From: Cyclobacteriaceae bacterium
GTDB taxonomy: Bacteria; Bacteroidota; Bacteroidia; Cytophagales; Cyclobacteriaceae
DNA: 64,000 nt
Reading direction: 5' to 3'
NCBI GenBank assembly: GCA_029858965.1
Contig: JAOUDZ010000002.1
Location: 1-64,000, forward strand
Shown: piece by piece, positions 51,285-59,068 of the stretch
Position numbering within the stretch: the first letter of the stretch is position 1
Layout: each line of letters opens with the position of its first letter
The notes under the pieces: model-generated
What the model was told of the DNA's origin: nothing
The model's database searches: none
What the model saw: only the letters and a program-made list of their open reading frames with translations
Position numbers and translations under genes: made by a program

Positions 51285-51576
51285 AACTTAATTATTTAGG
51301 TTGTGGTCAGTCACATGCAAATGAGGTGCTGCTTAATGCGATTTGCCAATTTTGCCGACAAATCGCGGATTTTGAGGTTGGATTGCAGTAATAGGATATT
51401 TTCGAACAGGCAGACAGGACCAAGTGGCTTTGAAATTGCTGCATATTTCCACAAACTGTGGAGGGATATTTACCACAGCTTGGAAAAATCAGACCGGAGG
51501 GTATGATCTGCTAAATACTGATTAAGCGAAATGTCTAAGGTTGTGTTGGTGACCTGGTCGATTTCAAAATCATCTC

Positions 51577-52161
51577 CTATTTCGACTTCTTTATAAAGGC
51601 GCCTATTTCCTTCCCTGCTTTTGCATACGCTTCCTCCAGGCGGGCACCTGTTTCGTAATCATAACCCATTGCATCCCGACCAGGTGACTTGGTGATGGTA
51701 ATCTTAGCAACCACCTTGTCCGGGCTACTGCTGTCCACTATCCATACCTCCCCATCAATGTATGCAGGGGATCGAGAGATTCCAATATTCCATCCAGGCT
51801 CAGTTTTAGTGGTTTTAAATATGAGCGTGTATGGGGCATCTTCGTCGACGGTAGACATATCAGAATACCTTGAAAATAGCTCTCGAAACTGAGGTTCAAA
51901 GCGCTCCTGGCGGTCTGATACCCAATCTTCAGCCCATTTATCTCCCTTGCCAGCCTCCTTCTCGTCATAATCCGATTTTTTCTTTGCAATGTAGTCCGCT
52001 TCATTTGGATACTTTCCAACGGCCATATTGTCATAGGTAAATTCTGTTTTCAAGCTCTTCTGCCCCTTGAGAACACTAAGATTACCTTCAATCAATTTAA
52101 TCTTCTGGGCGTAGCCGGTCATAGATAAGCCAAGTAGCATAACAATAATTACATGTTTCAT
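51577..52161 (-). CDS. Exported protein of unknown function
   Basis: A 194-residue protein with a signal peptide (MKHVIIVMLLGLSMTGYAQ, cleavage after YA or Q). The mature region opens with a beta segment (IKLIEGNLSVLKGQKSLKTEFTYDNMAVG). It has a middle helical region, EKEAGKGDKWAEDWVSDRQERFEPQFRELF-like, and then YTLIFKTTKTEPGWNIGISR, a beta strand pattern common in uncharacterised Bacteroidota exported proteins. It ends in GARLEEAYAKAGKEIGAFIKK. No enzyme signature. It is oriented away from the BNR-repeat gene. Confidence 0.78.
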   Translation of the reverse strand: MKHVIIVMLLGLSMTGYAQKIKLIEGNLSVLKGQKSLKTEFTYDNMAVGKYPNEADYIAKKKSDYDEKEAGKGDKWAEDWVSDRQERFEPQFRELFSRYSDMSTVDEDAPYTLIFKTTKTEPGWNIGISRSPAYIDGEVWIVDSSSPDKVVAKITITKSPGRDAMGYDYETGARLEEAYAKAGKEIGAFIKKSK

Positions 52162-52419
52162 AGGTATAGTATTTTGGAAGTAGTGGTAATGGATATCATC
52201 TCTCTTATCTACGAATATAATTCCTTTATTAAGGTCTTGCTATAAGAAATGTATAATTATTCGACCTGCAAGCGAATGGCTGGCCTAATTCCAGACCAGA
52301 AAGTCAGCCACACTGGTTCAGGTGGACGCAGCTAATACTATTGCGCCATTGATTTGTAAAAAGATACAACAGAATTCACTGCCCTTTCATATATTTCAGT
52401 TGGATAATTAAGGAAGAAT

Positions 52420-53739
52420 ATGATAAAACGATTAGCTATTTTGGTTTCCCTTTGTTTTTGTACGGCTGGTGCAAGAGCACAATTCAGAAATATAAAACTG
52501 GATGAGGCTTCTTCCGGAAACCGGGTAGCCGAGCCCAGCATTGCAATTAATCAGAAGGATACCCGGAATATCGTCGCGGCCTCCATTCTTGATAATATCT
52601 ACTATACGTTTGATGGTGGACAATCCTGGGAAAGCACTAAGCTAAGTTCACCCTATGGAGTTTACGGGGACCCCGTATTGATCTCGGATGCAAAGGGCAC
52701 TATATATGCCTTCCATTTATCTGATCCGACCGGCGAAGGTTGGAGAAATGAGAAGAGCCTGGATTATATTGTTTGTCACATTTCAAAAGATGGGGGCAAG
52801 ACGTGGGAGGAGGGTTCTCCAATAGGGTATAATCCGCCTAAGGACCAAGACAAACCTTGGGCAACGATTGACTCGAAAGGTGATGTATTGGTTACATGGA
52901 CGCAGTTTGACAAGTATAATAGTCCAGATTCAAGCTGCCAATCAAATATTCTTTTGAGTACATCCTCAAATGGAAAGAAATGGACCAAACCTGTCAAAAT
53001 CTCTCAAATGCCAGGTAATTGCCTCGATGATGACAATACAACTGAAGGTGCAGTGCCTGCGGCCACAGCAGACGGTAAGGTCTTTGTAGCCTGGGCTGGT
53101 CGGAACAAAATCTTTCTCGATCGTTCTTTTGATGGAGGCGGGATGTGGTTAACCAACGACATTACTGTTACCGATCAACCTGGAGGGTGGGACTTCGAAA
53201 TACCAGGCCATGATCGGTGCAATGGAATGCCGGTACTGATGGTAGACAAGAGCAAAGGTGTTTATCGCGGCTGCTTGTATATTGCCTGGGCTGATCAACG
53301 CAACGGAGAAAGTAATACAGATGTTTGGTTCATGCGCTCAAATAATTACGGTGACAACTGGTCATCTCCAATGAAGATGGGCAAGGACAGCACACAAAAA
53401 CATCAGTATTTGCCATGGATGGCAGTGGATCAGGTAACAGGCTATATCTATATTGTTTACTATGATCGCGGAAACTATGAAGATAATCAAACGGATGTTT
53501 ATCTGGCCTATTCCGTTGATAGTGGTATCAATTTTAAGAATGTAAAGATCAGTGAAACACCCTTCATTCCTGTAGAGACGAGTTTCTTTGGTGACTATAC
53601 AAATATATCGGCACATGATGGGATCATCACTCCAGTATGGACGCGCATGGATGATGGTAAAACAAGTGTTTGGACTGCCGTGATAAAACAGGATGAACTA
53701 ATTCCGCCTGTAGAACCAAAAGGCAAAAAGAAGCGATAA
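52420..53739 (+). CDS. Secreted BNR-repeat (sialidase-fold) protein
   Basis: A 439-residue protein with a signal peptide (MIKRLAILVSLCFCTAGARA). It carries at least four Asp-box/BNR-type repeats: YTFDGGQSWES (about 62), ISKDGGKTWEEG (about 122), RSFDGGGMWLT and RSNNYGDNWSSP. This arrangement indicates a six-bladed beta-propeller like sialidases and related sugar-binding exoenzymes. The arginine triad needed for sialidase cannot be confirmed, so 'exo-sialidase-like' is as far as one can go. The end is basic (KGKKKR) and lacks the gliding-type sorting domain. Confidence 0.82.
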   Translation: MIKRLAILVSLCFCTAGARAQFRNIKLDEASSGNRVAEPSIAINQKDTRNIVAASILDNIYYTFDGGQSWESTKLSSPYGVYGDPVLISDAKGTIYAFHLSDPTGEGWRNEKSLDYIVCHISKDGGKTWEEGSPIGYNPPKDQDKPWATIDSKGDVLVTWTQFDKYNSPDSSCQSNILLSTSSNGKKWTKPVKISQMPGNCLDDDNTTEGAVPAATADGKVFVAWAGRNKIFLDRSFDGGGMWLTNDITVTDQPGGWDFEIPGHDRCNGMPVLMVDKSKGVYRGCLYIAWADQRNGESNTDVWFMRSNNYGDNWSSPMKMGKDSTQKHQYLPWMAVDQVTGYIYIVYYDRGNYEDNQTDVYLAYSVDSGINFKNVKISETPFIPVETSFFGDYTNISAHDGIITPVWTRMDDGKTSVWTAVIKQDELIPPVEPKGKKKR

Positions 53740-54226
53740 CCGAACTTTGCCTGGATTTTCTAAATCTTGTTTGACATAGGGTTCTGGTAAAAGCATATCG
53801 TCTGCGTTGCGTAGTAAATTATCCTGAACGCAAATTTACTTGCTGATTTGTCAACACACGTTTGCAATCATCCATTGTACTTCCTCCAGGAAATCCACCT
53901 TGCCCCAGTAGCAAAAATATCCCAGCCACATGTATTTTTTTATGCAAACATGACTTCTGTCAGTGTGGCCCGCATACAATCGAAATGAAATCCGGTTCTT
54001 CTTTTTTATTCATCCATGCAGGCTGTGCTTTGAGCCTCGAGAAAACTTTCCGCCACGCAGATTTGCTATCAACTGCCGTTGCGGAGCAGGCTTTAGCCCC
54101 GCTCTGTTCATCTCCCATTATCTTCACAAAGAGACCAAATTTTGCGTACCTCTTCGATAAAGCCATAGCTATTTAAAAACCTTTATCTTACTTTTGTGTT
54201 CCTATTAAAGTAAAACTTGAAAAAAA
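53740..54226. other. Intergenic region of 487 bp before ahcY
   Basis: No convincing protein-coding gene. Short frames on both strands overlap each other near 53860-54180, with Cys-rich, repetitive composition that is more like non-coding repeat DNA. The promoter of ahcY is at its right end. Confidence 0.5.
54189..54196 (+). promoter_or_regulatory. Candidate -7 element for ahcY
   Basis: TACTTTTG is a perfect TANNTTTG match that ends 30 bp before the ahcY ATG, a normal promoter position for Bacteroidota. No TTG at the usual -33 spacing is obvious. Confidence 0.5.
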
Positions 54227-55537
54227 ATGACTGTTGACGAGAAAAAACTAACATTTAAGGTCAAAGACCTTTCCCTGGCAGCCTGGGGCCGTAAAGAAAT
54301 TAAGTTAGCTGAAGCTGAAATGCCCGGATTAATGGCTATTCGTGAGGAGTTCGGTAAGCAAAAGCCTTTAAAGGATGCGCGCATTGCGGGTTGCCTTCAC
54401 ATGACAATTCAAACTGCCGTTTTAATTGAAACGCTGGTGGAACTTGGCGCTGAAGTAAGCTGGTCTTCATGCAATATCTTTTCGACCCAAGATCATGCCG
54501 CTGCCGCTATCGCAGATGCCGGTATTCCTGTTTATGCATGGAAGGGTATGAATGAAAAGGAATTTGATTGGTGTATAGAACAGACGTTGCACGCCTTCCC
54601 TGGTGGTAAGGCACTCAATATGATTTTGGACGATGGAGGTGATCTCACCAATATGGTGTTAGACCGTTTTCCGGAACTCGTGGCAGGAATAAAGGGAATT
54701 TCAGAAGAAACTACTACTGGAGTGCATCGCTTGATTGAGCGTATGCAAAACGGCAAACTTCCGCTGCCTGCAATTAATATTAATGATTCTGTTACGAAAT
54801 CTAAATTTGATAATAAATACGGCTGTAAAGAATCCCTGGTGGATGCCATTCGCAGGGCTACTGACGTAATGATGGCAGGAAAAGTAGCTGTTGTTGCTGG
54901 CTACGGTGATGTAGGTAAGGGTTCAGCTGCATCACTGCGTGGTGCTGGAGCACGCGTCATTGTCACTGAGATAGATCCGATATGTGCGCTGCAGGCGGCC
55001 ATGGATGGTTATGCCGTAAAGAAAATGGATGATGCCGTAAAGGATGCAGACATTGTTGTTACTGCTACCGGGAACTTTGGCATTGTTTTGGGCCGCCATT
55101 TTGAGGCTATGAAAGACAAAACAATAGTCTGCAATATCGGTCACTTTGATAATGAGATTGATGTAGCTTGGCTGAACAAAAATGCAAGCAAAGATGAAGT
55201 GAAACCTCAGGTGGATCTTTACACGTTGAAGAGCGGGCGCCAAATAATTCTACTGGCCGAAGGTCGCTTGGTGAATCTTGGTTGTGCTACGGGTCACCCT
55301 TCATTTGTGATGTCCAACTCTTTCACCAATCAAACGCTGGCTCAATTGGAACTTTGGACAAATACGGACAAGTATGAAAACAAAGTATATATGTTGCCGA
55401 AACATCTGGATGAGAAAGTTGCAATGCTGCACCTGAAGAAAATCGGCGTTGACCTGGAAGAATTATCAGCGGCACAAGCCAAGTACATTGGAGTGAATGT
55501 GAAGGGGCCTTTTAAACCTGACTATTACAGATACTAA
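54227..55537 (+). CDS. ahcY: Adenosylhomocysteinase
   Basis: This enzyme hydrolyses S-adenosylhomocysteine to adenosine and homocysteine, recycling the product of SAM-dependent methyltransferases. The 436-residue product has the family blocks [16 protein letters not shown] (about residues 55-70), [16 protein letters not shown] and [12 protein letters not shown]. The NAD-binding motif is [22 protein letters not shown] (about 225-246). It ends in KPDYYRY, the typical C-terminus with Lys and Tyr residues of SAH hydrolases. Monocistronic, with its own promoter and a clear terminator behind it. Confidence 0.98.
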   Translation: MTVDEKKLTFKVKDLSLAAWGRKEIKLAEAEMPGLMAIREEFGKQKPLKDARIAGCLHMTIQTAVLIETLVELGAEVSWSSCNIFSTQDHAAAAIADAGIPVYAWKGMNEKEFDWCIEQTLHAFPGGKALNMILDDGGDLTNMVLDRFPELVAGIKGISEETTTGVHRLIERMQNGKLPLPAININDSVTKSKFDNKYGCKESLVDAIRRATDVMMAGKVAVVAGYGDVGKGSAASLRGAGARVIVTEIDPICALQAAMDGYAVKKMDDAVKDADIVVTATGNFGIVLGRHFEAMKDKTIVCNIGHFDNEIDVAWLNKNASKDEVKPQVDLYTLKSGRQIILLAEGRLVNLGCATGHPSFVMSNSFTNQTLAQLELWTNTDKYENKVYMLPKHLDEKVAMLHLKKIGVDLEELSAAQAKYIGVNVKGPFKPDYYRY

Positions 55538-55552
55538 CCATTACGGAAATCC

Positions 55553-55581
55553 AAAAAACCTGATTCAAACTCAGGTTTTTT
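55553..55581 (+). terminator. Intrinsic terminator behind ahcY
   Basis: AAAAAACCTGA (55553-55563) pairs with TCAGGTTTTTT (55571-55581) with a 7-base loop, followed by a T tract. Perfect 11-bp stem, 15 bp after the ahcY stop. Confidence 0.85.
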
Positions 55582-55622
55582 TGTTTTATGGCATTAAGGT
55601 TGCTATACTTTTATATATTGTG

Positions 55623-55937
55623 ATGAAATATTTTGTTGTAAAGTCATTGTCTAAAATGGTCTTTGTAGGAATATTTATGTTAATGTCCTTCACAGTTGAC
55701 CAAACTGAAAAAATTGAATTCTCCTGTGTTAAAACACATAAGGCTACCAATACCTGCCACTTTAATTTTACTGTAGATGGCGTAAAGTATCGCTATATCG
55801 ACATGGGCTGCAAGTACAATAGGAATGTGCAGGAGGTGCTCAAAAAAGTGAAAGATGGGTCACTGGCGCTGGCAAAAGACTGGATAATTGATTGTCCAAA
55901 GCCGAGGGATAAGAAAGAGAGGGACTTTGATAATTGA
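55623..55937 (+). CDS. Small exported Cys-containing protein of unknown function
   Basis: A 104-residue protein. The ATG at 55623 begins a signal-like segment (MKYFVVKSLSKMVFVGIFML), while an upstream in-frame TTG lies within the T tract of the ahcY terminator and is less likely. The mature part has four Cys residues (in EFSCVK, NTCHFN, MGCKYN and IIDCPK) that could form two disulfides, and a charged tail (KPRDKKERDFDN). The C-H-F-N-F-T-V-D-G-V-K-Y-R pattern is like small secreted beta domains. No family recognised. Confidence 0.6.
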   Translation: MKYFVVKSLSKMVFVGIFMLMSFTVDQTEKIEFSCVKTHKATNTCHFNFTVDGVKYRYIDMGCKYNRNVQEVLKKVKDGSLALAKDWIIDCPKPRDKKERDFDN

Positions 55938-55955
55938 CTAGCTGAGTAGACTTAT

Positions 55956-56486
55956 TTAGTGGTCGCCTTGCAGCCTTCGCTGAAATAATGGTTTCAGGAT
56001 AGCACGGTCAAGTACAAGCCATGCTAAGCCAAGGTTCAGTATAATAATGATATTTACAATCACCTTTCCGCTAAAGGGAATCGATGGCAGGGACCTTTCA
56101 AAATATTTCTTTGGTAGTTCTACCTGATTGAGGTCTATAGTAGTGTTCAAATTATCAAATACTCCGGCAGAAACCAGGATGGAGGCAATGCCAACGGCTA
56201 CTAAAACTCCAGACAACAACAGAATACCATTGCGAATTGAAAAACTCCGAGCCTGTACGGGATACTGATCAAGTTTACGCATTACCGCTTGGGTAAAATT
56301 CTTGGATGGGTGTTCAATCATTTTACCTCGCATAGTAAGATGGATGTCTTGGAGTTGATCCAGCCGTTTTTTCAACGAATCATTTTGATTCAACTCCTCT
56401 TCAAAGGCTAGCCCTTCGGCTGTATTTAATTCGCCGTCGAGGTATCGTAATATTTTATCATCTAGGGATTGGGGTATCTTTTCCAT
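55956..56486 (-). CDS. Putative membrane anti-sigma factor
   Basis: A 176-residue protein immediately downstream (4 bp) of an ECF sigma gene. The N-terminus (DDKILRYLDGELNTAEGLAFEEELNQND) is the typical start of Bacteroidota anti-sigma factors. Residues 85-105 and 133-155 are hydrophobic and probably span the membrane. It lacks the His/Cys zinc motif of ZAS-type anti-sigmas. It most likely binds and holds the partner sigma factor at the inner membrane until a signal arrives. Confidence 0.8.
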   Translation of the reverse strand: MEKIPQSLDDKILRYLDGELNTAEGLAFEEELNQNDSLKKRLDQLQDIHLTMRGKMIEHPSKNFTQAVMRKLDQYPVQARSFSIRNGILLLSGVLVAVGIASILVSAGVFDNLNTTIDLNQVELPKKYFERSLPSIPFSGKVIVNIIIILNLGLAWLVLDRAILKPLFQRRLQGDH

Positions 56487-56490
56487 ACGT

Positions 56491-57048
56491 TTATAAAGTT
56501 AACGCTTCCTGTTTTAGAATAATCTTTAATTCATCCGCTAATCTTATTCTTGCACGATGGATGCGAACTTTTGCGGTATTGGCCCGCATCCCTGTGATTC
56601 CGGCGATTTCCTCCAGTGAAAATTCTTCCAGGTAGAACAACGTAAGCGCAGTTCGATCTGTCTCATTCAATTTGGCCAAGGCATTATTCAAGTACTTCTT
56701 TTGGTCCATCCTGTCTAACATTCCATCAGTATCCTGGCTATATTCGATTACTGTAGTTTCAATGCTGTCAAATTGATATTTGTTTTTTCGTTTATAAGTG
56801 ATGGCTGTATTGAAAACTATGCGGTACAACCAGGTGGAAAACTTAGAATCCCGATTGAAGCCCGAAAGATGATGATACGCTTTGATAAATGCATCTTGAG
56901 CGGCCTCTTCTGCTTCTTGCCTGTTTTGGAGAATTTTATGCGCTATCGTGAAAGCATAACTTTTGTACTTATTTACTAATTCCGCGTACACCGCCTGTTC
57001 ACCGGCTAAGACTTTGTCGATAATACAATACTCCGATTCTTTCGTCAT
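56491..57048 (-). CDS. ECF-type RNA polymerase sigma-70 factor
   Basis: A 185-residue sigma factor with region 2 (about residues 25-95: YKSYAFTIAHKILQNRQEAEEAAQDAFIKAYHHLSGFNRDSKFSTWLYRIVFN) and region 4 (about 125-175: LNETDRTALTLFYLEEFSLEEIAGITGMRANTAKVRIHRARIRL). It should direct RNA polymerase to its own regulon. The gene is paired with a membrane anti-sigma factor, suggesting regulation by an envelope signal. Confidence 0.95.
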   Translation of the reverse strand: MTKESEYCIIDKVLAGEQAVYAELVNKYKSYAFTIAHKILQNRQEAEEAAQDAFIKAYHHLSGFNRDSKFSTWLYRIVFNTAITYKRKNKYQFDSIETTVIEYSQDTDGMLDRMDQKKYLNNALAKLNETDRTALTLFYLEEFSLEEIAGITGMRANTAKVRIHRARIRLADELKIILKQEALTL

Positions 57049-57265
57049 GACGATGCTTGGACGATTGCTTTTCCATTGAAGTTACAAACTATCGTTGAAA
57101 TCTTATAAGGAATATACGCCAAAAGCAATAAGGGTTGCTATAGGTTCGTCATTCGGCAGCTGTGATGGAGTAGGTTGACCTCGGGAGCTTCTTTTTTCTA
57201 ATTTTCTGTAACCTTGCTTAAAACGGTTGCGTCATAGGGGCATAATCAACTAAACGATAAACAAT

Positions 57266-57625
57266 ATGGAAGCTGCATTAGGGATAATGATACCCATTAT
57301 CGCAATAATAGGAGTCTTTACGATGATCATTTATCTGCGAAAGTATGAAAATCAGGAGCGAATGGCTATGATTGACAAAGGTGTTGATCCGCAGTTTTTT
57401 AATGTAAAAAAGACGCGGAATACCACTTTACCGTTGAGGGCTTCTCTTTTATTCATCGGTGGAGGTATAGGGTTACTGCTGGGTTATTTCCTGGACATGG
57501 CATTTGACATGGATGAAGTAGGCTATTTTTCCATGCTTTTTATTTTCGGAGGTATAGGTCTGGGAGGCTCGTATCTCGTTGAGGAGAAAAAGATTAAAGA
57601 AGAAAGCAAGCTCGGTAAGGAATAA
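57266..57625 (+). CDS. Small membrane protein of the DUF6249 type
   Basis: A 119-residue protein with an N-terminal membrane helix (about 6-24), a soluble stretch YLRKYENQERMAMIDKGVDP (conserved in this family) and two further helices (about 58-75 and 86-105), ending KKIKEES. The pattern matches the DUF6249 family of Bacteroidota, of unknown function. It is divergent from the ECF sigma gene and followed by a strong terminator. Confidence 0.8.
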   Translation: MEAALGIMIPIIAIIGVFTMIIYLRKYENQERMAMIDKGVDPQFFNVKKTRNTTLPLRASLLFIGGGIGLLLGYFLDMAFDMDEVGYFSMLFIFGGIGLGGSYLVEEKKIKEESKLGKE

Positions 57626-57650
57626 GCAAGACCCCTGTTTGCGTTCAAAT

Positions 57651-57682
57651 AAAGAAAGCTGGAAAATATACCAGCTTTCTTT
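57651..57682. terminator. Intrinsic terminator after the DUF6249 gene
   Basis: AAAGAAAGCTGG (57651-57662) pairs exactly with CCAGCTTTCTTT (57671-57682) around an 8-base AT loop, followed by a T tract. It also lies only 17 bp before the next start codon. Confidence 0.85.
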
Positions 57683-57699
57683 TTTATTTTGAGGCTGAT

Positions 57700-59052
57700 A
57701 TGGCTACGATTTTAATAATCGAGGATGATTTGACATTTTCCAGAATTCTGGAAGGGTTTTTAAATAAGCAGGGTTTCAAGGTCCATATTGCCCATAAAGG
57801 GGCAGCGGGTCTGCAATTATTCACAACGACCGCCTTTGACCTTGTGTTACTGGATTATCGACTACCCGATATGACCGGTATTGAGGTGTTGGTTGACATT
57901 AAGAAATCGAGTCCTTCTACTGAGGTCATTATCATGACAAGCTTTTCAGACATTCGAACCGCGGTGAAAGCAATGCAGGTAGGGGCCTTTGAATACATAA
58001 CAAAGCCCGTTAACCCTGACGAGCTTCTTATGATTGTTAAGCAAGCATTGAGAGGAGATAGACCTAGCTTGGATTCTGTAGACTCAAAAGATATCGGAAA
58101 AAGCAGGTTTGTAGTAGGAGGCAGTCCTTTGGCCACGAAGTTGTACGAACATGTACGATTAGTAGCCCCAACAGATATGTCGGTTATTATTGAGGGGGAG
58201 AGCGGAACCGGCAAGGAAAACGTGGCACAAACAATTCATCGTTTGAGTATGCGGGCCAAAGCGAGATTTGTAGCGGTTGATTGTGGTGCATTATCCATGG
58301 AACTGGCGGGAAGCGAATTGTTTGGTCACATAAGGGGTGCCTTCACCGGTGCGGTGCAGGATAAGGTTGGCCAGTTTGAGGAAGCGCATAAAGGCACACT
58401 CTTTCTGGATGAGGTTGGCAATCTGTCCCTTGAAATACAGATGAAGTTATTGCGTGCAATACAAGAGCGGGTAATCCAGCCGCTTGGCAGTAACAAAGAG
58501 ATAAAGGTTGATGTCCGCATTATTACGGCTACCAATGATGACCTTTTCAAAAGTGTTCGGAAAGGGAATTTCAGAGAGGATCTTTACCACAGGTTAAACG
58601 AATTTAAGCTAAAGGTCCCTGCAGTGCGAGAACGGTATGATGATCTGGACGAATTCTTGGATTTTTTCCGTGTATCCGCCAATGAGGAATTATCACGCCA
58701 TGTTTCTGGGTTTACAAAAGAAGTGGAGGAGATTTTTAGATCATATGATTGGCCGGGCAATTTGAGGGAAATGAAGAATGTCGTGAGGCGTGCTGTATTG
58801 CTTACCAGCGAAGGTCTTGTTCATCTTCAAGCGTTGCCTCCGGAAATGTTGAATGTAGTCCGCAATATCCCGCTTAATGCTGCTGCCAGTGGACCTGTTT
58901 ATGATCTAAAGGCGTTACAGGAATCACAAGAAAAGGAGATGATCATCAAAACACTCAAAGAAGTTCGTTATAACAAATCAAAGGCCGCCAGGATACTCAA
59001 CATAGACCGGAAAACACTTTATTCAAAAATGGAGAAGTATGGGATAGCGTAA
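57700..59052 (+). CDS. Sigma-54-dependent response regulator (NtrC family)
   Basis: A 450-residue activator. A receiver domain (1-118) has Asp 52 in LVLLDYRLPDM as phospho-acceptor. The AAA+ domain (about 135-370) has Walker A GESGTGKENVA, the sigma-54 contact loop GAFTGAVQDK, Walker B GTLFLDEVG and the arginine-finger region. A Fis-type HTH closes it (NKSKAARILNIDRKTLYSKMEKYG). It should activate sigma-54 promoters after phosphorylation. The hybrid kinase encoded convergently next to it is a plausible partner. Confidence 0.95.
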   Translation: MATILIIEDDLTFSRILEGFLNKQGFKVHIAHKGAAGLQLFTTTAFDLVLLDYRLPDMTGIEVLVDIKKSSPSTEVIIMTSFSDIRTAVKAMQVGAFEYITKPVNPDELLMIVKQALRGDRPSLDSVDSKDIGKSRFVVGGSPLATKLYEHVRLVAPTDMSVIIEGESGTGKENVAQTIHRLSMRAKARFVAVDCGALSMELAGSELFGHIRGAFTGAVQDKVGQFEEAHKGTLFLDEVGNLSLEIQMKLLRAIQERVIQPLGSNKEIKVDVRIITATNDDLFKSVRKGNFREDLYHRLNEFKLKVPAVRERYDDLDEFLDFFRVSANEELSRHVSGFTKEVEEIFRSYDWPGNLREMKNVVRRAVLLTSEGLVHLQALPPEMLNVVRNIPLNAAASGPVYDLKALQESQEKEMIIKTLKEVRYNKSKAARILNIDRKTLYSKMEKYGIA

Positions 59053-59068
59053 ATGGAATTGTACTCAT

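Noticed and set aside
51303-51506. 67-codon plus-strand frame between two minus-strand genes
   Set aside because: No ribosome site or protein character; sits in the promoter region of the coiled-coil lipoprotein gene.
53860-54180. Overlapping short frames on both strands before ahcY
   Set aside because: They are mutually antisense, Cys-rich and of low protein likelihood. No signal peptide, motif or ribosome site supports them. More likely non-coding repeat-like DNA.
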